Source: Limonium bicolor (lineage: Eukaryota; Streptophyta; Magnoliopsida; Caryophyllales; Plumbaginaceae). From it: DNA of 64,000 nucleotides. The translations under genes were made by a program, and so were the position numbers. The notes under the pieces are model-generated. The model was not told the DNA's origin. It ran no database searches and saw only the letters and a list, made by a program, of their open reading frames with translations. The stretch spans positions 295,440,167 through 295,504,166 of the forward strand of contig CM041779.1 of NCBI GenBank assembly GCA_023374045.1. The letters are read 5' to 3'. Each line of letters starts with the position of its first letter. The first letter of the stretch is position 1. This document shows, piece after piece, positions 10,401 through 20,862 of the stretch.

Positions 10401-13400
10401 TTCTTATACGTCTGTATGATACTCCGTATCATAAGTATTTATTTCTTTTTCCAATATAACTTGTATTTTTATTAAAAATACTTTAAGTATTGATTTCTCC
10501 TTTACTTATTAAATTACGGGTATACGAGGTATACCTTAATTTATATACGGGTCTCGTTTAACCCCGTCTTAACTCTGTTTCTTTTTCAACTTGTTTCTAA
10601 ATTCTTTATTTAATTTCCTTAACCTTTTAAACACATAAAAATGTGTTATTTATATTTCTTACCCATAGTTTTCTCTTAATCTCTATTTTACTCATAATAA
10701 GTTCTAAACTTGTTATCTTTTATTTCTAATTTCTTCCAAAGTCTTTCTTAATTAATTTCTTCTATACTTTTGGTCAATTACCAAAACATGCCCATGTTTG
10801 ACCAGTCTTTTATGGTGAAACCCCCTAACTTTCCATTATTTACAATATTACCCCTAAAGTTAATTTAACTTAACTTTTTATTCCTTTATACTTTTAATAT
10901 CTAATCTTTTGCTAAAAAAATTATTCTAGCTCCTCTAAACATTTCACAAACTGTCATTGACCAAGTTTGACCACGGTTGACCAGGGAAATTACCATTTTA
11001 CCCTTGTGGTCTTTTCTTTTATCCTAACTCATTTTTTAACCAATTTAACTCCAATTAATTTCTAATTTTCGTAACTAATTTTCCTACAGATTTTTGAATA
11101 TCAAAAATCATTTTAAACATCTCTAAACCACCAGATTTAATTATCTAATGTTATAGTATATAAATACCATCTTTTATTATCCTTAAATATACTAAAAACC
11201 TTATAAATTCCTTATAACACTTATAAACTCTTTATAAATTGTAAACTTAATTCTACAATTATTTTCTCATCATCTAAATTCTCAAAAATTCCATATTGAC
11301 CTCATATATTTTCGGTAATCACCATTAGGTACTAAAACTTCTTAAATTGTACATATTACTCTTAATTATACTAATTCCTTTAATGTAACCAAGTTAGATA
11401 TTTGTTTCTAACTCAATTAATACCCTTAATTTTCGGCCATAATATAAACCATAGTTTATGAATTTTTCTTGTATATTATGATAGCTTACATTGAAGCTTA
11501 TATCATAAGGAGTATAAATCTATTCTTAGATTTAATAAACATTAACTTTTAATAAGCTAAAAACTGAATGTTAATCACCAAAATTTTGGCAATAAATAAT
11601 AAGATGAAAAATATGTTAGATCATATATAGATAAACAATTAGAACCTTGAAATAGGTAGTTGTAGGATTTACCTTGTATATTAACCTTTAGCATAATATT
11701 AAGCTTGTTTTTCCTTAGAAATTTTGACAGCAATTTGCTAGAGAAATTGGCTCTAAAATCGTATAATAAGATGAAGAATAAGATGGGTTAGTATCCCATG
11801 CCAATCGGCTGTAACAAAAACCAAAGAACAAGAAGTTTTCAAGAAGGCAATGTTTTACCTCAAGAATAAAAGGCACTTCTTCATGGTTTTTCCTGTGAAT
11901 CTGGGGGATCATGAGCTATGGTTGTAAAGCTCTTGAAAATAGGATTCCAACGAGCTATCAAGATTGTGATTTGGAGTTAGGACGACAAAGTTATGATTTC
12001 TACAAGGCAAGGTGTTCTTTAAGGCACCAAACTAAGAACATTTGAGTTGTTTTGTGTTGTTTCTTAAAAGAGAGGAGGAGCTACGACCTTGGGAGCTCTC
12101 ATATGACAGGTAAGAGTCTGATTAATGATTCACCAAGGGGACAAGATGATTTGGCAATTAAAGAAAGTCTTAGTTGTTGTAATAGTAAAAAATAAAGCAT
12201 TTTTGTCCTTAATGAGTCACCATTGAGGTTGGCAGCCCTATACTTCATTTGATCTGATTTTTTTTTGTTTTACCTTGTATTTATGTAACATTTGATGAAT
12301 TAATTTCGTTCATAAGGACTTATACCATGTGTTAGGTATGTTACATAGCCAAAAATGCCTTAAAACACCATTTTATGTGCTTCCGGGTTCACATTGATTA
12401 TGCAATTTGTTTTGGCTAGTGTAAATGTGTCCTTAATATATTTACAACCTTTAGAAACTTTTTTCATGAAATAGCATGTTTCTCATTCCAATTTTGAAAT
12501 ACCCCAAGCCTTGATATGTGGTTTAAATATTAAACTACGGTATGTAAAGGCTAAAAAAAATGCCTTAGAAACATCAGTGAACAATTTAAACCATAGTAAA
12601 ATGCAATAAAGCACTAAGATACAGTTTAAGCAAAAACATGCTTTAAGCTTGGAGTGAACTTGGTTAGGACCCAAAGAGCCTACCAAGACTTAATAATATT
12701 CAATTATGATTTAATAAGGCTAATTAAGTCCTTAGGAAACTTTGGTAGACAGTTAAACCAAACAAAACACAAGAATATACCTTAAAGTCAATAAGAGCAA
12801 AAATGTGCTCTAAGCTTGGGATAAATTTGTATAAGACCTAATGGTCATACTTATACCTTATAAATATGTTAATATACATATTAAAACAATTACCAAAGAA
12901 AACCAAGCTTGAAAACAAGTTAAAACACAAAAAGTGCTTTAAGGAGTCTTAAAGCACGTTTTTGAAAAATTGTCTTGTAAATGAGTTTTGAATGGCTAGA
13001 TGTCCATCATTACTCTTTAATTAACATGTGTACTATATAGTATCACATTTGGAAGTATATATCAATGGGAAATCAAAAATTTCACATCTATGTGCCTTGT
13101 TTTAGTGAATAGTAACTAAAATAAGCTAGTTTGTAACATATGTTGTTATAAGTAATTAAATTGGTCAACAAAGACTATTATACCCCTAGACTACTAATGG
13201 GGGCCGGTTTTTATGAGGTGAGTCATCACCTTGTAAGTTAACAAAACAAATAACTAATGATAAAGCAAGTTACTATTTGCTTTATTACATAATATCTTCC
13301 AAAAGCAAACTTACCTTCTCATTCTCTTCTTCCTTCTCATTTCACACGGTTCTTCATCTCTCCCAAGCTCCATTCTCGGTTTGCTACAGCCCCATCTCAT

Positions 13401-14937
13401 TCTTCATCTTCTTTCACTTGTAACTTATGATTCCATGCTCCAAAATCAATTTCAAGACTACCTTTGTCTTAGTTACATCAAGCTCTTCATTCCTATCCTT
13501 TCAAAATCCCAAGAGCTCCATTTTGGTGCCAAGAGGAATCACCATGGGAGGAGCTTGAGCTCACCTTTTCACATATTATTGTTCTCCTTTGCTTCAAGGT
13601 AAGGAAACTCAAAGAAAAATGATGTTTCCTTCATGTTTTGTGTTGTCCGAAAATTCACCTCACAATGGTGTTTTCACCTTGCTTTTTTTAGCTTCATTTG
13701 AATCTTCCAAGGGCTAGGAGGAGTCCTCTCTTGATACTCATTCAAGCTCTCTTTCCATTCCAAGGTAAAACAATCATTTTAATACCTTAAGATAATATAT
13801 GTAACTAGGGTTTACAATGAGATGAAGCTTAAAGCTTGTATACTCATTATATTATTTGTATAATGTTTAGAAGTTGACAAGCAACTAAAAGCCTTGCCAA
13901 TTTAGTCAAGGAAACAAGAAAGAAGTTTGTGAGGAAATGAGGTAAATATGCTATCTCAATGTAGTTTAAATGCCTTAGGAAAATGAGCTTGATTTGCTTA
14001 ATAAAATACCTAAGGAGCCAAAGGTGAATGACCTAGAAAATGCTCTCAAGGAAACTATTAAAGGGCATATGTGTTGTTGTATGTAATTGCAGGTTAAAGG
14101 CAATATATATGTGGGGAATTCAGTGTTTAAGGTTTATGTTATTTAAGGGCCTAAGAGCCATGTTATTTAAGGGCCTAAGTGCCAAGCAATTTAAGTTTAT
14201 GCACTATATTGTGATGTAGTGTAGTTTAAGGATTTAGATCTGTGTAAAGAACATTCTTTGTGAAGATGAGTGTCTTGGATGGTTAATGAAGGAAAAACAA
14301 TGTGTTTGTGTGTAAGGAATGTGCATTAAGTGATTAAGTGTTTTTGGTTGTAAAAGGGTGAAAACCTAAGTGTTGAGTGTGAGAATACTCTTGATGGATT
14401 TTAGGTGTTCTTGAATGTTTTATGGTGAAAAACAATGTGTTTTGGTATGACATTGTGCTAAGAGAACCTATGGCAAAATTTAGATGATGTATAAGAAGTT
14501 CTAAGTGTTTAAAAAGAGTTTTGGTGAGTTTGAAAGTGTTGAGAATGATTAAATGTTTTACTAGGGAAGAAAGCATGTATTAAGGTGTTTAGAGTGCTAC
14601 AAGGATTTAGACATTGTCTTGGAATAACTAGGAATCAAATGAGTGTTTTGGGACACACCAAAGTTATTTCGGAGTTGTTCTAGGACTTAGGCAAACTTTG
14701 GGAAAACAAGGAGAAGGAATAAACTTGTAAAAGGACTACAAGGATGGTATAAGGCATTTAGTTGTAAGAAAAGATGCTTAAGAGTGGATGTTCAAATGGA
14801 GAAGAAATATTATGGTATAATGGCTACAATAGGCATGAAACACCACTTAGAAACCTAAGGAGGAAATACTATAAGTGTTAGAGCTTTTGGTGGAAAGTGG
14901 TTAAGTGTTTAAAGGCTTGGAAAATGAGTGTTTTGCC

Positions 14938-15190
14938 TTGTCCGAACATCCGTCCGGACATGGACGTTCGGACAGGCCCTGTTGCGTAAAAATTTTCAGA
15001 GTCTCGACTTGTGTCCGACCTTGGGAAGTCCGGACACAAGTTCGGACGTACCTGCTTCTTCTTTCAATTTCATCTCGACCCATGTCCGAACTTCCGAAGT
15101 CCGGACACAAGTTCGGACAGGCGTCTGTATTCAGTTTTGAGTCTCGACTTGTGTCCGAACTTGGGAAGTCCGGACACAAGTTCGGACAGG
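14938..15190 (+). repeat. Tandem hairpin array in LTR A2 (4 units, ~70 bp)
   Basis: Units start near 14938, 15009, 15081 and 15150. Each has arms of the type TTGTGTCCGAACTT and AAGTCCGGACACAAG with an additional TTCGGAC arm. It is positionally equivalent to the array in element A (38001-38258), whose core is instead CCGACCCA/TGGGTCGG, although the flanking LTR sequence is clearly homologous. Confidence 0.85.
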
Positions 15191-16610
15191 CCACTATATG
15201 GACCAAAAACTTTGTTTTAAGGTGGGAAAAGTTGCCTAAAAATGGTGATTACTAAGTAATGATGTTATAAGATTTTTAAGGACATGTTAAGTGAGTTATA
15301 ATGACAATTTGGTGAGGGAAAAAGTTGTATCAAAATGTAAAAGTAAAACAAGTTAAAATGTAAAGTTATGTAACTAAGTTAACGGGGAAAGTTATAAGCA
15401 TTAGACTTTAAACAATCATGTTACCCCGATGTTAATAAAAATACATGTAATGTTATCAGTTGTTCGAGAATTGCTCGATGAACATAAGTGGACATGATAA
15501 AGTGGACTCCGGTGACAGGTATGGTTTTCTTGCAACCTGTGTCCTACCGGATTACACCGGCTTGTATGCCAATGTGTTTTTCTGTATGTTTGCCACGTTG
15601 TAAGATAAACATGTAATGAGTTTACAGTAATTCATTTATGTGGCGTGTTCAACTCCGATACCATTTAACCTCGGAAGTGTTAACCTTAGTTAACTGAGTC
15701 TAGGATCACATGAGAGTTTGGTATTCGGAGTAAACGACCCGTACCATGGGACGTTCTAACCACGGCTATGCGTGTGATAAATGTGTGATATGTGTGTGTG
15801 AATGTAGGGATCTCCCTTGTATGTTTAACCCAGTTGTAATACTGTATGTGTTGTTATGTGATAGACTCCATAGTGGGGTTCTAACTAATATCTAAAAGTA
15901 AGTATGTACTAACAGTGGTGAGGAATCCGGTTTGGCCGGTCGCGCGTTGTTTGAGAGTGGGTATCCTTCTTAGCCTTACCCTTCTCTCTGTTATGGTTGT
16001 TTCCCTCACGGGTTATGATCTCCCATTAGCTTATTCCAAAGCTTAGCTATTCTGACTTATGATCGGTTTAGGGGGAACATGTGTTTGTGTGGTGTGTTCG
16101 GGCCACAAAACCCGAACCATCTTAACTTAAGTTACTCGTCCGACTATTAGGACGGTAATGAGTGTTGTTGTTGTATAACGAGCTTACCATGGGGGTGACA
16201 TCATTCTCTAGGCTCACCTGTGATTAACTATGTTTGGGTCGGTTCCTAAGAGAACCGTTCCCGTTATGTTATGTAATGTTGTTATACTGCAATTCCCATT
16301 GCGATGTTATTATGTGCACGTTGAAACGTGAAAGGTGTTGTTATGTGATGTATGTTATATGTTGTAAAATGTGGAGTAGGTGGATCATGGATATGAATCC
16401 CAGTTTGTGATAAGAGGCGTTTAAGGATAACCCGAATAACAGGTAAGTGTCGTCTATTAAGGAAGTAGCTCCATTAGAGGAGAAACACCCTAGGGACAAT
16501 GAATACCATGAGTGAATTATCAAGTAAGGATATACTATCCGTTTGTTGAGCCCATTGAGGCGAGATGTTATGTATTGTGTGTTTACAGTTGCATGCATGA
16601 TTTAAATATA

Positions 16611-16738
16611 ATCAACCGCATGCTAAGACGACAATTAGTTGTGCGTGGCCCGGTAGCATGTGGGCTGCGGGATTACCATACCAGCAAAGGTGCTGAGCCC
16701 CTTGGGGGCCACCCTTTCTCTCCTTTTTCCTATTTCAG
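16611..16738 (+). other. Twin-hairpin module (A2)
   Basis: ATCAACCGCATG, a stem CAAT/GTTG-type pair, stem AGCA-AAGG-TGCT, stem GCCCC-TT-GGGGC, then a 20-nt pyrimidine-rich tract ending TTTCAG/GTAC. Confidence 0.55.
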
Positions 16739-16980
16739 GTACAAGGAGCTGGAAGCCGTTCGAGAGTAGGACGGGGTAGTCATTGTACATGGGTAATCAC
16801 TTAAGTTGTATATATACAGTAGGTGTAGTAAGACCGAAATTGTTATCGGCATCAGTTTGTAAATACTCGGTACAGTTGGAAGGCATGTGTATGTTTTGTT
16901 GTTAATAGGAAGGGATAATAATGTGTAGTCGCTCGGGAATCTAGTCCATCAGACCGGTACAATGTTTATATAATAGCCTT

Positions 16981-17002
16981 GTTAGCCACGTGGGTGGTTA
17001 AC
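16981..17002 (+). other. CACGTG hairpin in LTR A2
   Basis: Arms GTTAGCCAC/GTGGTTAAC with loop GTGG. One pair is a G-T (G-U in RNA) wobble, so pairing is kept. Confidence 0.55.
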
Positions 17003-17085
17003 GGCGTGTAACACCAACGAGTTAAGTAATATGAAGTAGTATATTTTCAGCTGCAGAATGTTGTTGGATGGGGTGTTACAAATTT

Positions 17086-17569
17086 AAACCAAGTCGTTTA
17101 GTGGTTTCTCCTTGACTTTCGTCAGTTTAGTACCTGTTTTTGTGTGGACTTGTATACTTGTTTTATGTGTATACGCAATGGTTCCTATGACCATTTTATT
17201 GTTGTTCCCTTGTTCCTTATTGGTATTTAGGCTCATTAGCCTTTTAGTTCCATGTATACATGCTTAAAGCACATTTTTCCCTAAAGCACATTTTTGTGCT
17301 CTAAGGCGCGTTTTCGGTTTAAACGCCAATTCCGCTTAATGCGTATTACTAACCTTAGAGGTATTTCACATTTGAAATCTCTTGGGAAATTATTGGTAGT
17401 TCCTAATTTATTTGTGCTATTTAAAACACTTTTTTCTCTAATTGTTCTTAAAGCATGTTTTGGTGTAAATTGTTGTTTAACACTTCTTCTAATGTTTCTA
17501 AGGCACGTTCTAGCCTTAGTATATCCTAATTAGATAGTTCATTAATATATTAAGGTTTGGGGTATTTCA
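17086..17569 (-). repeat. LTR of element D, 5' part (beyond A2)
   Basis: The right edge GGGGTATTTCA is the reverse complement of the family's TGAAATACCCC start. Together with 8596-12494 it makes up D's LTR. The CACTA transposon resumes at 17570; GATAA (17570-17574) would be the right copy of D's TSD, but the left copy is out of view. Confidence 0.8.
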
Positions 17570-17808
17570 GATAATTAATCAAGTTAAGTAAATTCATCAC
17601 CTCATCAACATGTTATATATAATTGGCTTCTTGGGACGCCGAGACGTTGAGTCAAGCTGCAGGACTCTTGGGCTTTTTAGACATAGAACGAGCAAAGACC
17701 AGTGTCGGTTGTTCATAGATTACAACACAAACAGAACTTAATTCAATCAATTACATAATACAAATATCATAATTTTTAAACTAACTTAACATTTGATAAA
17801 ATTCTTAC

Positions 17809-17991
17809 CCTTGATGAAGTGGTAGCATTATGTAAGATTTATCAGCAACTACACATGCATGCATAACAGTCGACAAGTACTGGACCAAAGCTTGGGGGTC
17901 AGATCCCATATTAGCTTCAGAACAGAAGTCAGGGCATAAGAACCCGAAACTACTATTCTCATGTACTTGGACCGCCTTATCATCAACAAAC
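17809..17991 (-). pseudogene. Ulp1/C48-like protease exon of the CACTA element
   Basis: This open exon begins after an acceptor (ATTGTGCAG, 17992-18000) and ends at a donor (GTAAGAAT, 17801-17808). It encodes FVDDKAVQVHENSSFGFL, a cysteine-rich CPDFCSEAN stretch, and ADKSYIMLPLHQG near the end. The last part resembles the segment before the catalytic His (a bulky-hydrophobic-P-x-N/H-x-G pattern) in Ulp1-like C48 peptidases that some plant CACTA elements carry. The catalytic core would lie further downstream, beyond D. The family assignment rests on pattern only; no conserved catalytic residue falls inside this exon. Confidence 0.4.
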
Positions 17992-18107
17992 CTGCACAAT
18001 ATAAAGAAACCAATATTCAAACCTGCACAATATAAGGAAACCAATATTAGTGATTTAATTTTCAAATATACAGAGTAAAATGTGTACAAGGTATGCTAGT
18101 TACTCAC
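17992..18107 (-). other. Candidate 116-nt intron with duplicated acceptor
   Basis: Minus-strand donor GTGAGTAAC (at 18107) and acceptor TTGTGCAG (at 17992). A 28-bp direct duplication (17991-18018 and 18022-18049) places a second copy of the acceptor about 31 bp upstream of the first. Confidence 0.5.
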
Positions 18108-18345
18108 ATGCAAGCCGATTTGAGAATCGACGCACTTAACCAATCCTTCGTGAACAACTCCACAAAATCACTAAGGTAAATTTCAAAACTCTGAGCGCCT
18201 TCATAGTGAAAAAGATCCGGTCTTGGTTCCACTGTAACCGAGTCTGTTGTCGGCGGCGTCATCAACAGTGTGGAGTGCAATAGTTTCAGCTTGGGGGGTA
18301 AGACATTCAGAACCGCCAGTTCTAGCAAATTCGATCTCATCATAA
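18108..18345 (-). pseudogene. Upstream exon of the CACTA Ulp1-like gene
   Basis: The minus-strand frame ends YLSDFVELFTKDWLSASILK just before the donor GTGAGTAAC. A pattern of 'strand, acidic residue, hydrophobic, W/L-S/N-x-S-I-x' precedes the first conserved block of Ulp1-like domains in CACTA proteins. The upstream boundary is uncertain: it abuts the truncated TNP2 block at about 18384, where several hundred TNP2 residues seem to be missing, suggesting an internal deletion. Assignment is tentative. Confidence 0.35.
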
Positions 18346-18383
18346 CTCTAGTTGCGGATGCCATTGAAGGATTAGCTGATATC

Positions 18384-18837
18384 CAAACAATGTCGAACAG
18401 GCAGATGCCGCCAATACGGTAGATCCCAAAAAATGGAACGTTTTTTCCAAATGTTCTTTGGCGGCTTGGATGTGTTTTCAAAGACATTTTCAATGTCTTT
18501 TACCTTTGCATACACTTCCTCTGAAGTCAAAGGCAGACGAGCCACACGAGTCTAGGGCTCATTGCTGAATAATTTTCGCTTTCTGGAACGGTAAGGATGG
18601 TCTACTGGAAGAAACCGTCGATGTCACATGTAAACATTTTTGCCGCAGTGCTTCAGACGATCTGAACATGTGTCATCCTCATATACCGAACACGCTTTGA
18701 ATCCTTTCACCGAGTATCCTGACAAGTTCCCATAGGCAGGAAAGTCGTTAACAGTACAGAACAACATCACCTTCAATGTGAAATTTTCTTTCGCATGAGC
18801 ATCATATACCATTGTCCCTTCATTCCACAACAACTTC
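18384..18837 (-). pseudogene. tnp2: TNP2-like transposase, downstream segment
   Basis: Minus-strand translation gives the family signatures FTLKVMLFCTVNDFPAYGNL, GYSVKG, HRRFLP, NIWKKRSIFWDLPYW and LPVRHCLDI in order, with in-frame stops after VYM and NEP. In intact TNP2 proteins (Transposase_21 family) these blocks lie directly after LI-x-DLK-x-LW, and that junction is exactly where the F+TRIM insertion sits (18837/23220). After LDI the frame closes and the usual downstream half of TNP2 is absent. The product would have been the CACTA transposase acting on the terminal and subterminal repeats. Confidence 0.85.
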
Positions 18838-18941
18838 TGTAACACCCCTACCGCTAATACCGTCATTACCGTCCAATCTCCTTATACATCCAGATTCACG
18901 CAGCGGATACATCCTTACACAACGGCAGGTGATACAATGCC

Positions 18942-18963
18942 GTTAGCCACCCACATGACTAAC
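18942..18963 (-). other. Hairpin in LTR F (G-box position)
   Basis: Minus-strand arms GTTAGTCAT/GTGGCTAAC with loop GTGG. Compared with A and B, two pairs become G-U wobbles, so RNA pairing is kept although the CACGTG site is lost (CATGTG). This favours an RNA rather than a DNA-binding role. Confidence 0.5.
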
Positions 18964-19333
18964 AAGGCTACTACTACTACATACAGCATCGGTCTGATGG
19001 ACCGGAATGTCCGAGTACTACACACGTACAATACATACTCCAATTACCAAATCGAATACTAGAACTTCCCATTATTTACAATACTCCATAAGTTCAATAC
19101 AATATAATACACCGAGTTTACTAAGATCCTTATACAATTACAACACCTCTTTCAATCTCATAAATGCTCCTTAAGAGTCTAACCACTACCCATTCCTCAC
19201 AACTACTTACTTTCTAAGTACAAGGTGTATCCCTTGGTACACTACTACTACTACAAGGTTACAAGTTCAATACCGTTCTCTACAATCCACACGGTCACCG
19301 GTCTCTTATTGTGACCATGTCTGCTTTGGGTAC

Positions 19334-19452
19334 CTGCACACTAAAAACGTTCCCCCTAGGGGGTCAGCTTTCGCTGCATATGATAACCGCATACCCTGCG
19401 TACTAGTGAGGGTACGCCGACCACTTGGTCGAATACATGCAATTGATTTCAT
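19334..19452 (-). other. Twin-hairpin module (F)
   Basis: Minus strand: ATCAATTGCATG, stem GACCA/TGGTC, AGC-GAAA-GCT, CCCCC-TA-GGGGG, a T-rich tract, then GTGCAG/GTACC. Same order as in B. Confidence 0.55.
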
Positions 19453-20600
19453 TCAAACATACATGCATACATGCTCTTATACACAATACTGTAATACTTT
19501 ACGCAAGGAAATGCACGAATCTACTCCAACACATACAAAGAGATTATACAAGTCCAACAATACTTACTTACCTTCTTCCGAAATACACATTCACGATACA
19601 TGCACAATACATACTCATTACATACTCAATCCATGCACAATACATATACAATGCCCAATACTTTGTTAGCTTCATTTGTCCACCCGGGTTAATCGGGTGG
19701 AGATTACTCTTTTACTCGTTACACAATACTTACGCATACATACTCATACTTTACTTACTTACTTACTCAAGTCAATTCGTCGGGACCTCCGGCCCGGGGA
19801 CTACTCTGTCCCACCACCGGGATTTACTTGGTTCACCAATCCAGGATGCTACCCATTTAAGGGGTTTGGGCCGTGGACCAGTTTAAGAACCAGGAACCGG
19901 ATCCAACCTCTTGTGTCTCCTCATCCTCACGCGTGGCTGAAACTATATCGGACTTCTACTCATTCCAATTTATCCAATACTTAAGTTAGGAGTTAGGTAG
20001 TTAGGAATTAGTAGAAGTCATTCACTCAAGCCACATACACAAATACATTGCTCAATTACACATCCATACAAAATACAATACAATATACAAGTACACTACT
20101 TATTACAAATACACCACATCATCATTCATATATTTCATGAATTATACAAACTATTGTACAAGATAAATATCAAGAACAATGTAAACAAGCACAAGTAAGT
20201 GCAATATAGTCCGATTCATGCCTTTATCTTATTAGGTGATCAAATAAGCACACAAATCGGGGTAACCAGATTAGGATACAGGGCATGAAGAAATCATACC
20301 GTTCACCGTTGTACTTGCAACCGACTTTCCCTTCGGTGTTCAGAATTCGAGTCCTATAACATACATGTGATCGAGTGGTTAATTTTCTATGGGAAACCCA
20401 ACACGTTTCGTCTTTTATGTTTCCCAATGTACCCTTAGTCCTTAGATTTCTTCCTTAATCCTAAAATCATTTACTTCACATCTTTTCCTAAGCTCATTTT
20501 CTTAGGTTCTTATGTGTATATTATTTTCTCCTTACCATCATTATTCTCCCTATGGTTTACTGCTTAAGCCCATAATTTTTTTTTAAAATTTTTTTTTTTG

Positions 20601-20862
20601 ACCGGACCTCCCCTGTGGGGCGGTCCCTAGGGGCGGTCCGAGACAGAAGCCATCCGGCCTGGGATTTCGACTAGACCACCCCACAGGGGCGGTCCCTTGG
20701 GGCGGTCCGAGACAGAAACCAATTTTTTTTCTCTGCATTGGACCTCCCCTGTGGGCGGTCCCTAGGGGCGGTCCGAGACAGAAATGAATCCGTCTGCAGA
20801 ATTCGACTGGACCTCCCCACCGGGGCGGTCCATAGGGGCGGTCCACAACAGACCCTGTTTTT
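20601..20862 (-). repeat. Tandem hairpin array in LTR F (4 units, ~70 bp)
   Basis: Units start near 20604, 20671, 20740 and 20810 and contain GGACCTCCCCTGTGGGGC followed by GGTCCCTAGGGGCGGTCC. It occupies the same place in the LTR as the arrays of B and E, but the stem sequence is unrelated apart from the GGTCC/GGACC theme. Confidence 0.85.

Larger units (their letters stand above)
8596..12494 (-). repeat. LTR of element D, 3' part (split by A2)
   Basis: The left edge TGTAACACCCC is the reverse complement of the family's LTR end and abuts D's PBS, so this is D's 5' LTR. The remaining 484 bp (17086-17569) lie beyond solo LTR A2; together they give about 4.38 kb. It contains a CACGTG hairpin (8694-8715), the twin-hairpin module (8952-9066) and a palindromic minisatellite (about 10190-10400). 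From about 10.4 to 11.6 kb it is very AT-rich with no other feature I can name. It appears more diverged from A, B, E and F than they are from one another. Confidence 0.8.
12495..17080 (+). repeat. Solo LTR A2 (4586 bp) nested in D
   Basis: It runs from TGAAATACCCCAAGCC to GGGGTGTTACA, flanked by the 5-bp duplication AATTT (12490-12494 and 17081-17085), with no internal region. A solo LTR arises by recombination between an element's two LTRs. It aligns along its length with both LTRs of element A but carries a different hairpin array (14938-15190). There is a CT-rich stretch near 13315-13370, splice-site-like signals at about 13600 (CAAG/GTAAGG) and 14091 (TGCAG/GTTA), a twin-hairpin module (16611-16738) and a CACGTG hairpin (16981-17002). 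Short ORFs within it are not supported as genes. Confidence 0.92.

Noticed and set aside
14938..15190. CRISPR-like appearance of palindromic repeats with spacers
   Set aside because: Plant nuclear context, imperfect repeats, homologous spacers, and location inside an LTR.
16512..16769. ORF of ~85 codons in the A-type LTRs, repeated at 39659 and 49100 (NIINRMLRRQLVVRGPVACG)
   Set aside because: It overlaps the twin-hairpin module and is shared only because the LTRs are copies; no codon-level signal beyond nucleotide identity.
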